The position numbers and the translations under genes were made by a program. This document shows positions 8,395 through 16,991 of a stretch of DNA of 64,000 nucleotides, one piece after another. A model generated the notes under the pieces. That model had not been told where the DNA came from and did not search any database. It saw nothing but the letters and a program-made list of their open reading frames with translations. The stretch is taken from NCBI GenBank assembly GCA_002337455.1, contig DDGC01000004.1:39174-103173 (forward strand), in the 5' to 3' direction. Numbering within the stretch: the stretch's first letter is position 1; each line of letters starts with the position of its first letter. This DNA comes from Rhizobiales bacterium UBA1912 (GTDB lineage Bacteria > Pseudomonadota > Alphaproteobacteria > Rhizobiales > Devosiaceae).

Positions 8395-8675
8395 CGAAGA
8401 CAGGAGTCGCGAGCTGCACGGCGGCTTGCGACCCCACATCTGCCGTTCGCGGACCTAACGCGCCAAATCCAGAAGCGCTCATTATTGACTTGAGGTGGCG
8501 ACATCAAAGCGCTCCATATTGGGCGTCGCGTTCGAATATACAGCTTCTTGAGAGCAGGCATCGCCTGCAAAGAATCTGGCGGTCGCGGTTGCGCCAGGAG
8601 TCGCCATTCCGGGCAACTCGCCAGAACACCGTTCTCATTTCTCTGGAATCCCACTTCTCTGGCCGGATGGCAGGG
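8395..8675. other. Gap between gyrB and the accessory module
   Basis: About 280 bases with no supported gene, repeat or terminator. The open frames lack family signatures. Together with 10727-11134 it flanks the three-gene accessory module. Confidence 0.5.
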
Positions 8676-9278
8676 TCAAGGCTGGAGGAGCGGTCCTTTC
8701 GCTTGCCTGTATTTGGCTAGAACGATTCCAGATTTGAACGGCTCAGCCGATTCCAATTCCAGTTTCACGAGGCTATCGAACAGGGGCCTGCCGTTTCCCA
8801 GCGCGATCGGATGCACCAGCAGGTGATATTCGTCGATGAGATCGAGAGCGGACAGCGCATTGATGACGCTGACGCTGCCATAGATGACGATATCGCCCTT
8901 GGCCTCGCGATTCAGTCGATCGATGTCGATCTTGCCGATCGTCAACAGCGTCTCGCTGTTGCGCCATTCGACGACGTTGCCCGAAGCCGATACCACGATC
9001 TTCCGCATGGAGTCGATCCGTCGCGCGTAGGCGCGGTGCATGGCGTCGAGGCTCGACGGATCGCCGAACTCCGGTTCTGGCTCGTTCGCCAGATGCGGCC
9101 AATGTCCGGCAAAATCACCAAAGGTGACGCGGCCTAGCATCAGGATATCGGCCGCCTCGACGAGCGCCTGCTCGTAGGCCATCATCTGCTCGTCCAGGCG
9201 CACCCAGTCCATCCCGTCGTCCAGCCCGGCTACGAAGCCGTCCAGGGTAACCCACATGGTTGCGATGATCTTAGGCAT
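8676..9278 (-). CDS. Dihydrofolate reductase family protein (RibD C-terminal-like)
   Basis: This 200-residue protein resembles the DHFR/RibD C-terminal reductase family, NADPH-dependent enzymes often of unknown substrate. It opens MPKIIATMWVTLDGFVAG, then shows ILMLGRVTF, a central VVEWRNSETL strand and the IVIYGSVSVINAL nucleotide-binding segment. It ends with the HPIALGNGRPLF motif typical of this family. It overlaps the end of the NmrA-like gene by 8 bp, so the two are probably translationally coupled. It is unlikely to be the housekeeping folate enzyme, since such paralogues are usually accessory reductases. Confidence 0.85.
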   Translation of the reverse strand: MPKIIATMWVTLDGFVAGLDDGMDWVRLDEQMMAYEQALVEAADILMLGRVTFGDFAGHWPHLANEPEPEFGDPSSLDAMHRAYARRIDSMRKIVVSASGNVVEWRNSETLLTIGKIDIDRLNREAKGDIVIYGSVSVINALSALDLIDEYHLLVHPIALGNGRPLFDSLVKLELESAEPFKSGIVLAKYRQAKGPLLQP

Positions 9279-10209
9279 TGGCCTGTCCTTTCATCTGATT
9301 GGCTGAAACAGCGAGGAGGCCCTGGAAATGGTCTTCCACCGTTTGAAACCGGAGGTCGGGGTAGATGTCCCGCGCTTCCGCGACTTCGGGATGGACCTTA
9401 AGCGCTTCGCCGCGCACCCACATGACGCGCATGAGCTGAAAGGCGTTCTGCAGCGGAGCGTGGGCGACGACATCGGGACTGTCGATCATGGCGTCCAGGT
9501 CGTCGGCGGTCATAGGAACCATCGCGACGCGCTCGCCGCTCATGCGAATCCACAGATCGATGATTTCCTTCTGGGTCATCGTATTTTGCGTGATCCGCAT
9601 TCTCCGGTTCTGCGCCTGCGGGTCGTCAAGCGCACGCAGCGTCACCGCCGCGATATCGGCCTCGCTGACGAAGGCGCCTTTGATAGCGCCGTCTCTATAG
9701 AGATTGACCTCGGTCGGCGGCTTTGAGCCGCCGAGGCGGGTCATGTCGCCCAAAGTCGAGACCCAGAAGCTGAAAAAGCCGTTGGTGTGCACGTAGGTGT
9801 GCGCAAGGCCGGCCGCCTCGATGGCCTTCCGAACCTCCGTCCAAGTGTCCAGAACGATGGTAGAGCCGGGTGTCGTCATGGTAAAGTCCGCACCGTAGGC
9901 AGATGGGATGAAGCGTTTCACGCCGGCGATCCTGGCGGCTTCCACAAGAACCCGTTCGTCGCCCGAAAGCCAATTGATGGCTGAGACGACATTGTCGACC
10001 TGACGACAGGCAGTGACAAGGCTGTCGAGGTCGGACAGTTCCCCTTCATGGACAGTCGCACCGGCAGCCGCAAGGACGCGCATCTTGTCCTGATCCGCCC
10101 GCGTTTCGGGCCTGACCAGGGCATGGACCTCATGACCATGTTTTCGGGCTGCCTTGACCATCTCCTGTCCGACCAAACCGGTCGCTCCAACGATAAGTGT
10201 CCTGATCAT
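9271..10209 (-). CDS. NmrA/isoflavone reductase-like NAD(P)-binding oxidoreductase
   Basis: The 312-residue protein begins MIRTLIVGATGLVGQEMVKAA, with the GxTGxxG dinucleotide-binding loop of atypical short-chain dehydrogenases. The body matches the NmrA/aromatic alcohol reductase type (SAYGADF in place of the classical active-site motif, then a TYVHTNGFF stretch). The start is decided by the ribosome site: GGGAGGTGG lies just before the ATG at 10209, while the earlier ATG at 10224 would put that site inside the gene. It is transcribed away from the HxlR regulator and overlaps the DHFR-like gene downstream. The substrate is unknown. Confidence 0.85.
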   Translation of the reverse strand: MIRTLIVGATGLVGQEMVKAARKHGHEVHALVRPETRADQDKMRVLAAAGATVHEGELSDLDSLVTACRQVDNVVSAINWLSGDERVLVEAARIAGVKRFIPSAYGADFTMTTPGSTIVLDTWTEVRKAIEAAGLAHTYVHTNGFFSFWVSTLGDMTRLGGSKPPTEVNLYRDGAIKGAFVSEADIAAVTLRALDDPQAQNRRMRITQNTMTQKEIIDLWIRMSGERVAMVPMTADDLDAMIDSPDVVAHAPLQNAFQLMRVMWVRGEALKVHPEVAEARDIYPDLRFQTVEDHFQGLLAVSANQMKGQANA

Positions 10210-10237
10210 ATTCCCACCTCCCATAGTTGTTAAATCT

Positions 10238-10281
10238 CACTTGCAAATAACAAGTAACAAGATCACTTGCATTTAGCAAGC
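10238..10281. promoter_or_regulatory. Twin inverted-repeat operators between the NmrA and HxlR genes
   Basis: Site 1 is ACTTG-N7-CAAGT (10239-10255). Site 2 is CTTGC-ATTTA-GCAAG (10266-10280). Both begin TCACTTGCA and their centres are 26 bp apart. They occupy the short divergent intergenic region, so they are likely binding sites for the HxlR regulator controlling both directions. Confidence 0.7.
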
Positions 10282-10294
10282 GATATGGGGTAAG

Positions 10295-10726
10295 ATGTTT
10301 GCCATGACCCCAACTGCTCTGGACGAACCGCCCAGCACTTGTCCGATCCACGCCTCCCTGCTTGTCTTGGGGGACCGCTGGTCGCTGCTCGTCGTTCGCG
10401 ATCTGATGTTCGCCGGATACCGGAGTTTCAATCAGTTCCAGAAGGCGGGCGAAGGCATAGCGACCAACGTCCTAACGGACAGGCTCTTAAAGCTGACCGA
10501 GGCGGGCATCATCACCAGGCGGCAGGACCCTGATGATGGGCGCAAGTGGCTGTACGGCCTCACGCCAAAGGGGATCGATCTTGCGCCGGTGCTGGTGGAA
10601 CTGAGCAAATGGGGAACGCAGCATGAGCGCGGCACTCCCCCGGACGGCGTTCTCGAAAGCTGGGACAACGACAGCGAGGGCTTTCTCGCCGATCTGAGAA
10701 ACCGGCTCATGCGGGACGGAGCGTGA
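10295..10726 (+). CDS. HxlR family transcriptional regulator
   Basis: HxlR proteins are MarR-like winged-helix dimers that often sense electrophiles or redox state through a cysteine near the N-terminus. Here Cys16 lies in CPIHASLLVLGDRW, the family's entry motif. The recognition helix follows in SFNQFQKAGEGIATNVLTDRLLKL, and the wing is RRQDPDDGRKWLYGLT. It has 143 residues. A GGGGTAAG lies directly before the ATG at 10295; ATG 10304 is an alternative. Diverging from the reductase pair, it probably represses or activates that pair and itself. Confidence 0.9.
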   Translation: MFAMTPTALDEPPSTCPIHASLLVLGDRWSLLVVRDLMFAGYRSFNQFQKAGEGIATNVLTDRLLKLTEAGIITRRQDPDDGRKWLYGLTPKGIDLAPVLVELSKWGTQHERGTPPDGVLESWDNDSEGFLADLRNRLMRDGA

Positions 10727-11134
10727 GCGCACGGCGTGCCTGCTTTTTAACGACAAAGGGCAAACCGCAAAGCGTGCAACCCGTAACGGATCAACCCCTG
10801 CCGACGCCCGAAGGGTGCGTTAAGGTTTGCTTCCGAAATTCCAAGCCTTGAAACGGCCAGTTGGCTCCGGCCCCAAGTCGCCAATTGGAGGAATGTCTGC
10901 TTTCTCCGGTATCTGTTCAAAAAGCCGCCGCTGTGCTTTCCACCCCATTTCAGAAATCGCAGCCGCGCCCCTACATCTGTGCGAAAACCGTTGCCCCGCG
11001 GCCACACCCGGGGGTAAGAGTGGAAAAATTCACATAAACGCGCCACAATTGGCCGCGATAGCGTTAGGCATCGCGTTTGCGCCAGCGTGTGGCGTGTCGA
11101 TTTTTCCCCATGACGGCTCGAAAGTGATCTTTTG
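10727..11134. other. Gene-free stretch before the class A PBP gene
   Basis: These 408 bases hold no gene I can support. The open frames on either strand have no recognisable family. The last 100 bases become more A/T-rich (GGAAAAATTCACATAAACG and GATCTTTTG just before the start) and should contain the promoter of the downstream PBP gene. The degenerate-looking part next to the HxlR gene may be remnant sequence at the edge of the accessory module. Confidence 0.5.
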
Positions 11135-13288
11135 ATGGATCTTCGTCTCTCTCCCGATGATCGCGTCGATGGCGGCCAGCAGCGCAAGGCCAAGGGCCAG
11201 CGCGCGCAGTCCGGATCAGCCTCCAATGCGCCAAAGGGCGGCAAGCCGCGCCGGCCGCAGAACCGCAAGGTGAAGAAAAAGCGCTCCAGCGGGATGCGCT
11301 TCATCGTCGGGGTAGCCTATTTCTGCTTTACGATGCTGCTTTTGGGCGGTGTCGCGGTGGCCGGTATCATTGTCTATTACGGACAGGATCTGGGATCGTC
11401 CTCGACCTGGGAAGTTCCGCAGCGCCCACCCAATATCCGGGTTCTGGCCTCGAACGGGCAGCTTCTGACCAATCGCGGGCAGACCGGCGGCGAAGCCATC
11501 GGCATTCACGAATTGCCGCCCTATGTGGGCCAGGCTGTCGTGGCGAGCGAAGACAGGCGCTTTTACAGCCATTTCGGTGTCGATCCGATCGGCCTGGCCT
11601 CGGTGGGGCTGGAAATGATCCGCGCGGGCGGCATTACGCGCGGGGCGTCCACCATCACCCAGCAGGTGGCCAAGAACCTGTTTCTGACCCCCGACCAGAC
11701 GCTCGGCCGCAAGGTGCAGGAAGCGCTGCTGGCGGTGTGGCTGGAGCAGAACTACACCAAAGACGAAATTTTGGAGCTCTATCTCAACCGCGTGCATTTC
11801 GGGTCGGGCTCGACCGGCATCGAGGCCGCGGCCCAGACCTATTTCGGCATTTCGGCGCGCAATCTCTCGCTGGGCCAGTCCGCCATGCTGGCGGGCATCC
11901 TGCCCGCACCGAGCTATTACAATCCGCGCACCCATCCCGAGCGTGCCGCCGAGCGTCAGCGGCTGGCTTTGGCCAACATGGTGCGCGAGGGCTACATCAC
12001 CACCGAGCAAGCCGAGGCGGCAGCCCAGAACATGGATGCCAACATCACCACCGAGCGGGTGGCCGGCACCGAGTATTACGTCGCCGACTGGGTGGAAACG
12101 CTCATGAACGCCTATCTGGGCGAAGTGAACGAGGACGTTGTGGTTTCCACAACGCTCGACTGGGACCTGCAAAAACAGGCCGAGTTCGTCATCAAGGAAG
12201 CCGTGGCCGATCAGGGATCCGATCTGAACTTTTCACAGGCGGCGTTTGTCGCAATGGATACCGAGGGCCGGGTGCGGGCGCTGGTCGGCGGGGTCGATTA
12301 CAGCCAGTCGTCCTATAACCGTGCAGTGACGGCGCGGCGCCAGCCCGGATCGGCGTTCAAGCCCTTTGTCTATCTCGCAGCGCTGCAGCAGGGATACACC
12401 CCCGACACACTGATGGTGGACGAGCCTCTGACCTACAATGGCTGGTCGCCGGAAAACTCCAATGGCCGCTATGTGGGGCCCGTGCTGTTGCGCGACGCGC
12501 TGGCCTTTTCCATCAACACGGTGTCGGCGCGCCTCGCCATCGATATCGGGCCGGAAAACGTTGTCGAGACGGCCTATCGCATGGGCTTTTCGTCCAATTT
12601 CCAGGCGGTGCCCTCAATCGCGCTGGGCGCCCAGGAAGTCTCGCTGCTCGAGTTGACCAGTGCTTACGCCCCGTTCGCCAATGGCGGCTATGGGGTGGTG
12701 CCCAACGTCATCACCCGGATCACCACGACCGACGGCGAAGTGCTTTACGAAGAATCGCCGTCCGGCCCGGGCCGTATCCTGACCGACGAGCAGGTGGGCA
12801 TGATGAACGACATGCTCCAGACTGGCGTTCAGGCCGGTACGGGCACGCGCGCCCAGCTGGGCAACTGGCCGATGGCGGGCAAGACCGGCACCTCGCAGCG
12901 CAACCGCGACGCGCTGTTTGTCGGCTACACGGCCAGCCTTGTGGGCGGCGTGTGGCTGGGCAATGACGACGACACGCCCACGCGGGTGTTTGGCGGCCAG
13001 GTGCCGGCCCAGATCTGGCGCGATATCATGACCATGGCCCACGAGGGTCTGCAGACCGCTGCGCTGCCCGGACATTACGTCAAGCTGCAGGACCGTGTTG
13101 CGGTGCCGATGCAGGACACGATGCCGGCAACCGGCACGCCCGTGACGATCGACCAGATCCAGGGCCAGCCGGGCCAGCAGCCCGCACCGGTGCCCCAGCA
13201 ACAGATCCAGCCGCAACAGCAACAGCCCGTCGCGGTTCCGGCCAATGACGGAATCGGTGGCCTGCTCAACGGACTGTTCGGCGGGTAA
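11135..13288 (+). CDS. Class A penicillin-binding protein (PBP1a family)
   Basis: A bifunctional peptidoglycan synthase of about 717 residues, anchored in the inner membrane and acting in the periplasm. A basic N-terminal tail (about residues 1-50) is followed by one membrane segment near 52-77. The glycosyltransferase domain shows EDRRFYSHFGVD near 138 and TITQQVAKNLFL. The transpeptidase domain carries the SxxK serine in PGSAFKPF near 405, SIN, and KTGTS near 582. The C-terminal 40 residues are Gln/Pro-rich. ATG 11135 is preferred over the TTG one codon earlier. It is a single gene ending in a strong terminator. Confidence 0.95.
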   Translation: MDLRLSPDDRVDGGQQRKAKGQRAQSGSASNAPKGGKPRRPQNRKVKKKRSSGMRFIVGVAYFCFTMLLLGGVAVAGIIVYYGQDLGSSSTWEVPQRPPNIRVLASNGQLLTNRGQTGGEAIGIHELPPYVGQAVVASEDRRFYSHFGVDPIGLASVGLEMIRAGGITRGASTITQQVAKNLFLTPDQTLGRKVQEALLAVWLEQNYTKDEILELYLNRVHFGSGSTGIEAAAQTYFGISARNLSLGQSAMLAGILPAPSYYNPRTHPERAAERQRLALANMVREGYITTEQAEAAAQNMDANITTERVAGTEYYVADWVETLMNAYLGEVNEDVVVSTTLDWDLQKQAEFVIKEAVADQGSDLNFSQAAFVAMDTEGRVRALVGGVDYSQSSYNRAVTARRQPGSAFKPFVYLAALQQGYTPDTLMVDEPLTYNGWSPENSNGRYVGPVLLRDALAFSINTVSARLAIDIGPENVVETAYRMGFSSNFQAVPSIALGAQEVSLLELTSAYAPFANGGYGVVPNVITRITTTDGEVLYEESPSGPGRILTDEQVGMMNDMLQTGVQAGTGTRAQLGNWPMAGKTGTSQRNRDALFVGYTASLVGGVWLGNDDDTPTRVFGGQVPAQIWRDIMTMAHEGLQTAALPGHYVKLQDRVAVPMQDTMPATGTPVTIDQIQGQPGQQPAPVPQQQIQPQQQQPVAVPANDGIGGLLNGLFGG

Positions 13289-13310
13289 CGCTGGCGGCAA
13301 TGGCAATGTG

Positions 13311-13341
13311 AAAAGCCCGGGCATCGACCCGGGCTTTTTTT
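13311..13341 (+). terminator. Rho-independent terminator after the PBP gene
   Basis: AAAAGCCCGGG (13311-13321) pairs perfectly with CCCGGGCTTTT (13328-13338) around CATCGA and runs into a T tract. It lies between convergent genes. Confidence 0.9.
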
Positions 13342-13376
13342 GCGTGGCCGGGCGAAGGGCGAGACCTGACGCCGGG

Positions 13377-14111
13377 CTAGAGCGCCATCAGGGCCGCGCC
13401 ATTGGCCTTGAGCCAGGCCTTGGGCCGCTCGTAATCGGGGCAGGTTCTGGCGACGGTGCGCCAGAAGACCGGCCTATGGTTCATTTCGAGAATGTGGGCC
13501 ACTTCGTGCGCGGCGACGTAATCGAGGACGTCGGGCGGAGCGAGGACCAGGCGCCAGTTGAAATTGAGACTGCCGGACGAGGAGCACGAGCCCCAGCGGG
13601 TCGATTGATCGCGCAAGGTGATGCCGGCAATTTTCACGTCCAGATTGCCGGCGTGGCGGGCGCAGGCGATCTCGAGATCGGCGCGCGCCTCGGATTTGAG
13701 CCAGTCGATGAGACGGCGGCGCATGTGATCGGGCCCGCCCGGCACGTGCAGTTCGGGCTCGTCCACGTCATCGACGATGCTCACGAGGCCGCGCAGCCGG
13801 TCGAGGCTGACCAGCCGGTGGGAGATGCCACGCAGCGGGAGGATGGCGCCCGGGGCGAGGGCATAGGGGCTTTGGATGCGGTTGAGGCGGGCGGAGAGCC
13901 AGCCGCTGTTACGCTCGAGAAAGGCCTGCGCCTCGGGCCAGCGCCCTGCACGCGGCACGGTCAGCACCGGCTCGCCCCGTGCCGAAATGCTCAGGCGGTA
14001 GGACCGCGCCCGCGCATTGACCCGTACGCCGACCGTTACCGGGCCGGACGTGGTGACCACCTCGGTCGTTTCAGGAATCGGCGTGCGGGCAAAAAGGCGG
14101 GGCAGCCCCAT
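13377..14111 (-). CDS. M48-like metallopeptidase, YgjP/DUF45 family
   Basis: The 244-residue protein matches the YgjP-like (DUF45) zinc metalloprotease family. The key motif HEVAHILEMNHRPVFW (about residues 198-213) gives the HExxH-type zinc site (His-Glu-Val-Ala-His) and the downstream His of the NH-xx-FW signature. Upstream lies the family's TRWGSCSSSGSLNFNWRL stretch. There is no signal peptide, so it is probably cytoplasmic. The physiological substrate is unknown. It is convergent with the PBP gene. Confidence 0.9.
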   Translation of the reverse strand: MGLPRLFARTPIPETTEVVTTSGPVTVGVRVNARARSYRLSISARGEPVLTVPRAGRWPEAQAFLERNSGWLSARLNRIQSPYALAPGAILPLRGISHRLVSLDRLRGLVSIVDDVDEPELHVPGGPDHMRRRLIDWLKSEARADLEIACARHAGNLDVKIAGITLRDQSTRWGSCSSSGSLNFNWRLVLAPPDVLDYVAAHEVAHILEMNHRPVFWRTVARTCPDYERPKAWLKANGAALMAL

Positions 14112-14171
14112 GCGGGATCTCTTGCGGGAGGAAGGGAATCGCTGGGCCCATTATGCAGGCCAACCGGCCAG

Positions 14172-14214
14172 ACAAAACAAAAAAAGAAACAGCACGCCGG
14201 AAAGGAACGTGCTG
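14172..14214 (-). terminator. Rho-independent terminator after the DUF2852 gene
   Basis: Read on the minus strand, GCAGCACG-type arms at 14208-14214 and 14190-14196 form a 7-bp stem, followed by a long T-rich run (TTTCTTTTTTTGTTTTG, 14188 down to 14172). It ends the DUF2852 transcript before the metallopeptidase gene. Confidence 0.75.
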
Positions 14215-14377
14215 CTTCTCTTTATTGTCGCGCTTTCGTGGAAGCGCTTTGATGGGTGCCTTGGGCGGAGGCGGCCCAAGGCGCGGCCGGGGACTCAAGG
14301 GAGGGGGGAACAGTCCACCGGCCGAAGGGAACTTTGGAGGAGGCTCCACCGGCCCGTGGGCCGGTGAAAAGTCGGAA

Positions 14378-14821
14378 TTAATACCCCTGGCGTTCGCCGC
14401 TGTCGTCGTTGCGGTTTTCGTCAGGACGCGGAGCGTTGCGGTCTCGCATGAAGCGATCGAACTCTTCGCGGTCGCGCGCCTTGTGCAGGTTGGCGAGGTG
14501 CTCTTCGAACGCTTCGCGATCTTCTTCGAGCTTGCGGCGTTCCTCATTGAGGCGCTTGAGCTGCTCGTCGCGATATTCGTCAAAGGCGGCGTTGCCGGTG
14601 GCCGAAGCGCGATAGTGGCGCGGGCCGCAGCGGCGGGATTTGAAGCTTCCCTTCTGGCTGGCGATCCAGCTTTCGGCCTTTTCGCGGCTGCCGCCCATAT
14701 ATTCGCCCCACAGAATGTAGGCGAGGACGGCCATGCCAAGCGGCCAGAAGATGATAAAGCCCAGAACCATCAAAGCGATGGTAATCGGGGACCATGCGGG
14801 TTTGATAATTGCACTGTTCAT
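14378..14821 (-). CDS. DUF2852 domain-containing membrane protein
   Basis: A 147-residue protein with one or two hydrophobic segments at residues 10-33 (PITIALMVLGFIIFWPLGMAV). A cytoplasmic part follows, containing a highly charged coiled-coil region (KRLNEERRKLEEDREAFEEHL, about 89-109) and ending in an Arg/Asp/Asn-rich tail. This is the layout of DUF2852, found in alphaproteobacteria and without a known function. The start at 14821 (MNSAIIKPAWSP) is the one that begins the domain. It diverges from actS across a 178-bp gap. Confidence 0.85.
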   Translation of the reverse strand: MNSAIIKPAWSPITIALMVLGFIIFWPLGMAVLAYILWGEYMGGSREKAESWIASQKGSFKSRRCGPRHYRASATGNAAFDEYRDEQLKRLNEERRKLEEDREAFEEHLANLHKARDREEFDRFMRDRNAPRPDENRNDDSGERQGY

Positions 14822-14999
14822 GTTTGCGATCTCTCCAGTCTCGAACACTCCAAAATTTGGGGTCGCTGGCGCCCGCATCAAGGGTTGGAGGAGAAATTTA
14901 TCGCTCTTGAAATCTGCTATAGAGTGCCCATAGAGCTGCCGAATAGCCGGTTTCGGCTTATCCTGGAAACGCTTTGGACCCCGCCGGAAAAGAGAAAAG

Positions 15000-16343
15000 A
15001 TGAGCGAAATCACCAATTCCAGCGCCCCGATTCCGGCGCGCAGCGCCAATCCCATGCGGCTCGAAACGCTCGTTCTTTTGCGTTGGCTGGCCATTTCGGG
15101 CCAGCTCATCACCGTGGTCTTCGTGCGCTACGGGCTGGGATACGACGTTCCGCTGGGGGCGTGCCTGTTGCTGATCGGGCTTTCGGTGCTGGTCAATGCG
15201 GGGCTTTTGATCCGCTACGGGCCGGGGCATCGTCCATCGACGCGGCTGGCATTTCTCCAGCTTGCCTTTGACAGTCTGCAACTGGGGGGATTGCTGTTTC
15301 TGACCGGGGGGCTGGGCAACCCCTTCGCGATCCTGCTTCTTGCGCCGGTTTCGGTTTCCGCCTCGACGCTGGCCTGGCGCGAAACGATCTGGGTGAGCAC
15401 GCTGGTCATCGCGATTGCCAGCGCACTCGCGCTCTTTCACATGCCGCTGCCCTGGATCGAGGGTGTCAGCTTTGAGCCGCCGCGCATCTATCTGACCGGG
15501 GTATGGATGGCGATTTTGTGCGCCGTTGGATTTGTTGCCGGATACACCAACAAAGTGGCCCATGAGGCGCGCCAGCTTGTCGATGCGCTGACCATTACCG
15601 AATTGGCCCTGTCGCGCCAGCAGCAGCTTTCGGCGCTCGATGGGCTGGCGGCCGCGGCCGCGCACGAGTTGGGAACGCCGCTGGCCACCATCGCCCTGGC
15701 GGCCAAGGAAATCCGACGCGATCATGGAGAGGGCGAGCTGGCCGAGGATCTCGACCTGATCATGGACCAGGTGGCGCGCTGCCGGGCGATTCTGGGCAAA
15801 TTGCGCAACCTGCGGCCATCGGGATCCGACCTTTTCGACAGCGCCACGCTGTCCGATATCGTTGCTGAACTGGCAAAGGCCCATGAAGGCCCGGCGCTGG
15901 TCGGCGGCAAGTCGATCTCCCTGGCGCAAAGCCGGGCCGAGCAGGACGAACCGGTGATCGCGCGCAATGTGGCGCTGCTTTACGGGCTGGGCAATCTTAT
16001 TGAAAACGCCGTGCAGTTTGCCAAGGCGGAGGTGACGATCCGCGCCGTCTGGGACGGGAAGCGGGTGATGATCGCCATTATGGATGACGGACCGGGCTTC
16101 CCGCCAGACCTTTTAAGCCGGCTCGGGGAACCCTATCTGACAACAAGGACCAAGGACCGTTTCGATCCGCGCCATCCCGATGGCGGGGGCGGACTGGGTC
16201 TGGGCGTGTTCATTGCCAAGACGCTGCTCGAGCGTACCGGGGCGACGCTCAAATTTTTCAACGCCCGGCCAAACGGGCATGCCTGTGTGGAAATCAGCTG
16301 GCCGCGCGACTGGCTGGTCCGAAATGCCGCACCGGAGCAGTAA
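15000..16343 (+). CDS. actS: Redox-sensing histidine kinase, ActS/PrrB/RegB family
   Basis: The 447-residue sensor kinase has about six N-terminal membrane segments. The loop between them contains GGLGNPF, the quinone-interacting motif of RegB/PrrB/ActS kinases. The H-box AAAAHELGTPLATI places the phosphorylated His at 222. The ATPase domain follows, with NLIENAVQFA (N box), DDGPGFP (G1) and GGGLGLGVFIAKTL (G2). In alphaproteobacteria such kinases monitor aerobic respiration and control respiratory, carbon and acid-tolerance genes. The actR gene follows 66 bp downstream, so the two form an operon. The start is the ATG after GAAAAGAGAAAAG. Confidence 0.93.
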   Translation: MSEITNSSAPIPARSANPMRLETLVLLRWLAISGQLITVVFVRYGLGYDVPLGACLLLIGLSVLVNAGLLIRYGPGHRPSTRLAFLQLAFDSLQLGGLLFLTGGLGNPFAILLLAPVSVSASTLAWRETIWVSTLVIAIASALALFHMPLPWIEGVSFEPPRIYLTGVWMAILCAVGFVAGYTNKVAHEARQLVDALTITELALSRQQQLSALDGLAAAAAHELGTPLATIALAAKEIRRDHGEGELAEDLDLIMDQVARCRAILGKLRNLRPSGSDLFDSATLSDIVAELAKAHEGPALVGGKSISLAQSRAEQDEPVIARNVALLYGLGNLIENAVQFAKAEVTIRAVWDGKRVMIAIMDDGPGFPPDLLSRLGEPYLTTRTKDRFDPRHPDGGGGLGLGVFIAKTLLERTGATLKFFNARPNGHACVEISWPRDWLVRNAAPEQ

Positions 16344-16409
16344 GGCGCTTAAAGTTTTGACGTTTTCGCCGCAATTGGCCATAACCGAAATGCGAGAGGA
16401 ATAAGGCCA

Positions 16410-16964
16410 ATGACAGACATTTCCGAGCTTCCCGAGACCGAGCGAACCCTGCTGCTGGTCGATGACGACAAGCCGTTCCTGACCCGGCTCGAAAGGGCAA
16501 TGGACAGGCGCGGCTTTATCGTTTCGATCGCCGACAGCGTTGCGGGCGGGCTGGCCGCAGTCAAATCGAACACGCCGGCTTTTGCCGTTGTCGATCTGCG
16601 GCTCGAAGACGGAAACGGGCTGGCCGTGGTCCAGGCGCTGCACGAAAACCGCCCCGGCGCGCGGGCCGTGGTTCTGACCGGGTACGGCAACATCGCCACC
16701 GCCGTTACGGCGGTCAAACTGGGTGCCGTCGATTATCTCGCCAAGCCGGCGGACGCCGACGATATCGTCAAGGCGCTTTTGGCCGGCGAGGACGATATCA
16801 AGCCCGAGGCGCCCGAAAATCCCATGTCGGCGGACCGGGTGCGCTGGGAGCATATCCAGCGGGTTTACGAGTTGTGCGATCGCAACGTTTCCGAAACCGC
16901 GCGCCGGCTCAACATGCACCGGCGCACGCTGCAACGCATCCTCGCCAAACGCGCGCCGCGCTGA
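16410..16964 (+). CDS. actR: Response regulator ActR/PrrA/RegA
   Basis: The 184-residue partner of ActS. The receiver domain has the acidic pocket DDD at 18-20, the phosphorylated Asp62 in VVDLRLEDGNG, Thr in VVLTGYG and Lys in YLAKPAD. The C-terminal Fis-type helix-turn-helix (NVSETARRLNMHRRTLQRILAKR) is nearly invariant in this family and binds DNA. It directs global redox-dependent transcription. The AGAGGAAT before the ATG is a reasonable ribosome site. It is followed after 27 bp by the metallo-hydrolase gene, which may be in the same transcript. Confidence 0.95.
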   Translation: MTDISELPETERTLLLVDDDKPFLTRLERAMDRRGFIVSIADSVAGGLAAVKSNTPAFAVVDLRLEDGNGLAVVQALHENRPGARAVVLTGYGNIATAVTAVKLGAVDYLAKPADADDIVKALLAGEDDIKPEAPENPMSADRVRWEHIQRVYELCDRNVSETARRLNMHRRTLQRILAKRAPR

Positions 16965-16991
16965 TCGGTACACACCTTCCGGGAGACTGCC

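Noticed and set aside
6007..8439. 810-codon open frame opposite gyrB
   Set aside because: It mirrors the gyrB codon pattern on the other strand, has no ribosome site or known domain, and high-GC codon bias readily makes such antisense frames.
10747..11304. 185-codon minus-strand frame between the HxlR and PBP genes
   Set aside because: It overlaps the start of the PBP gene, is rich in Arg/Ser as shadow frames are, and has no domain.
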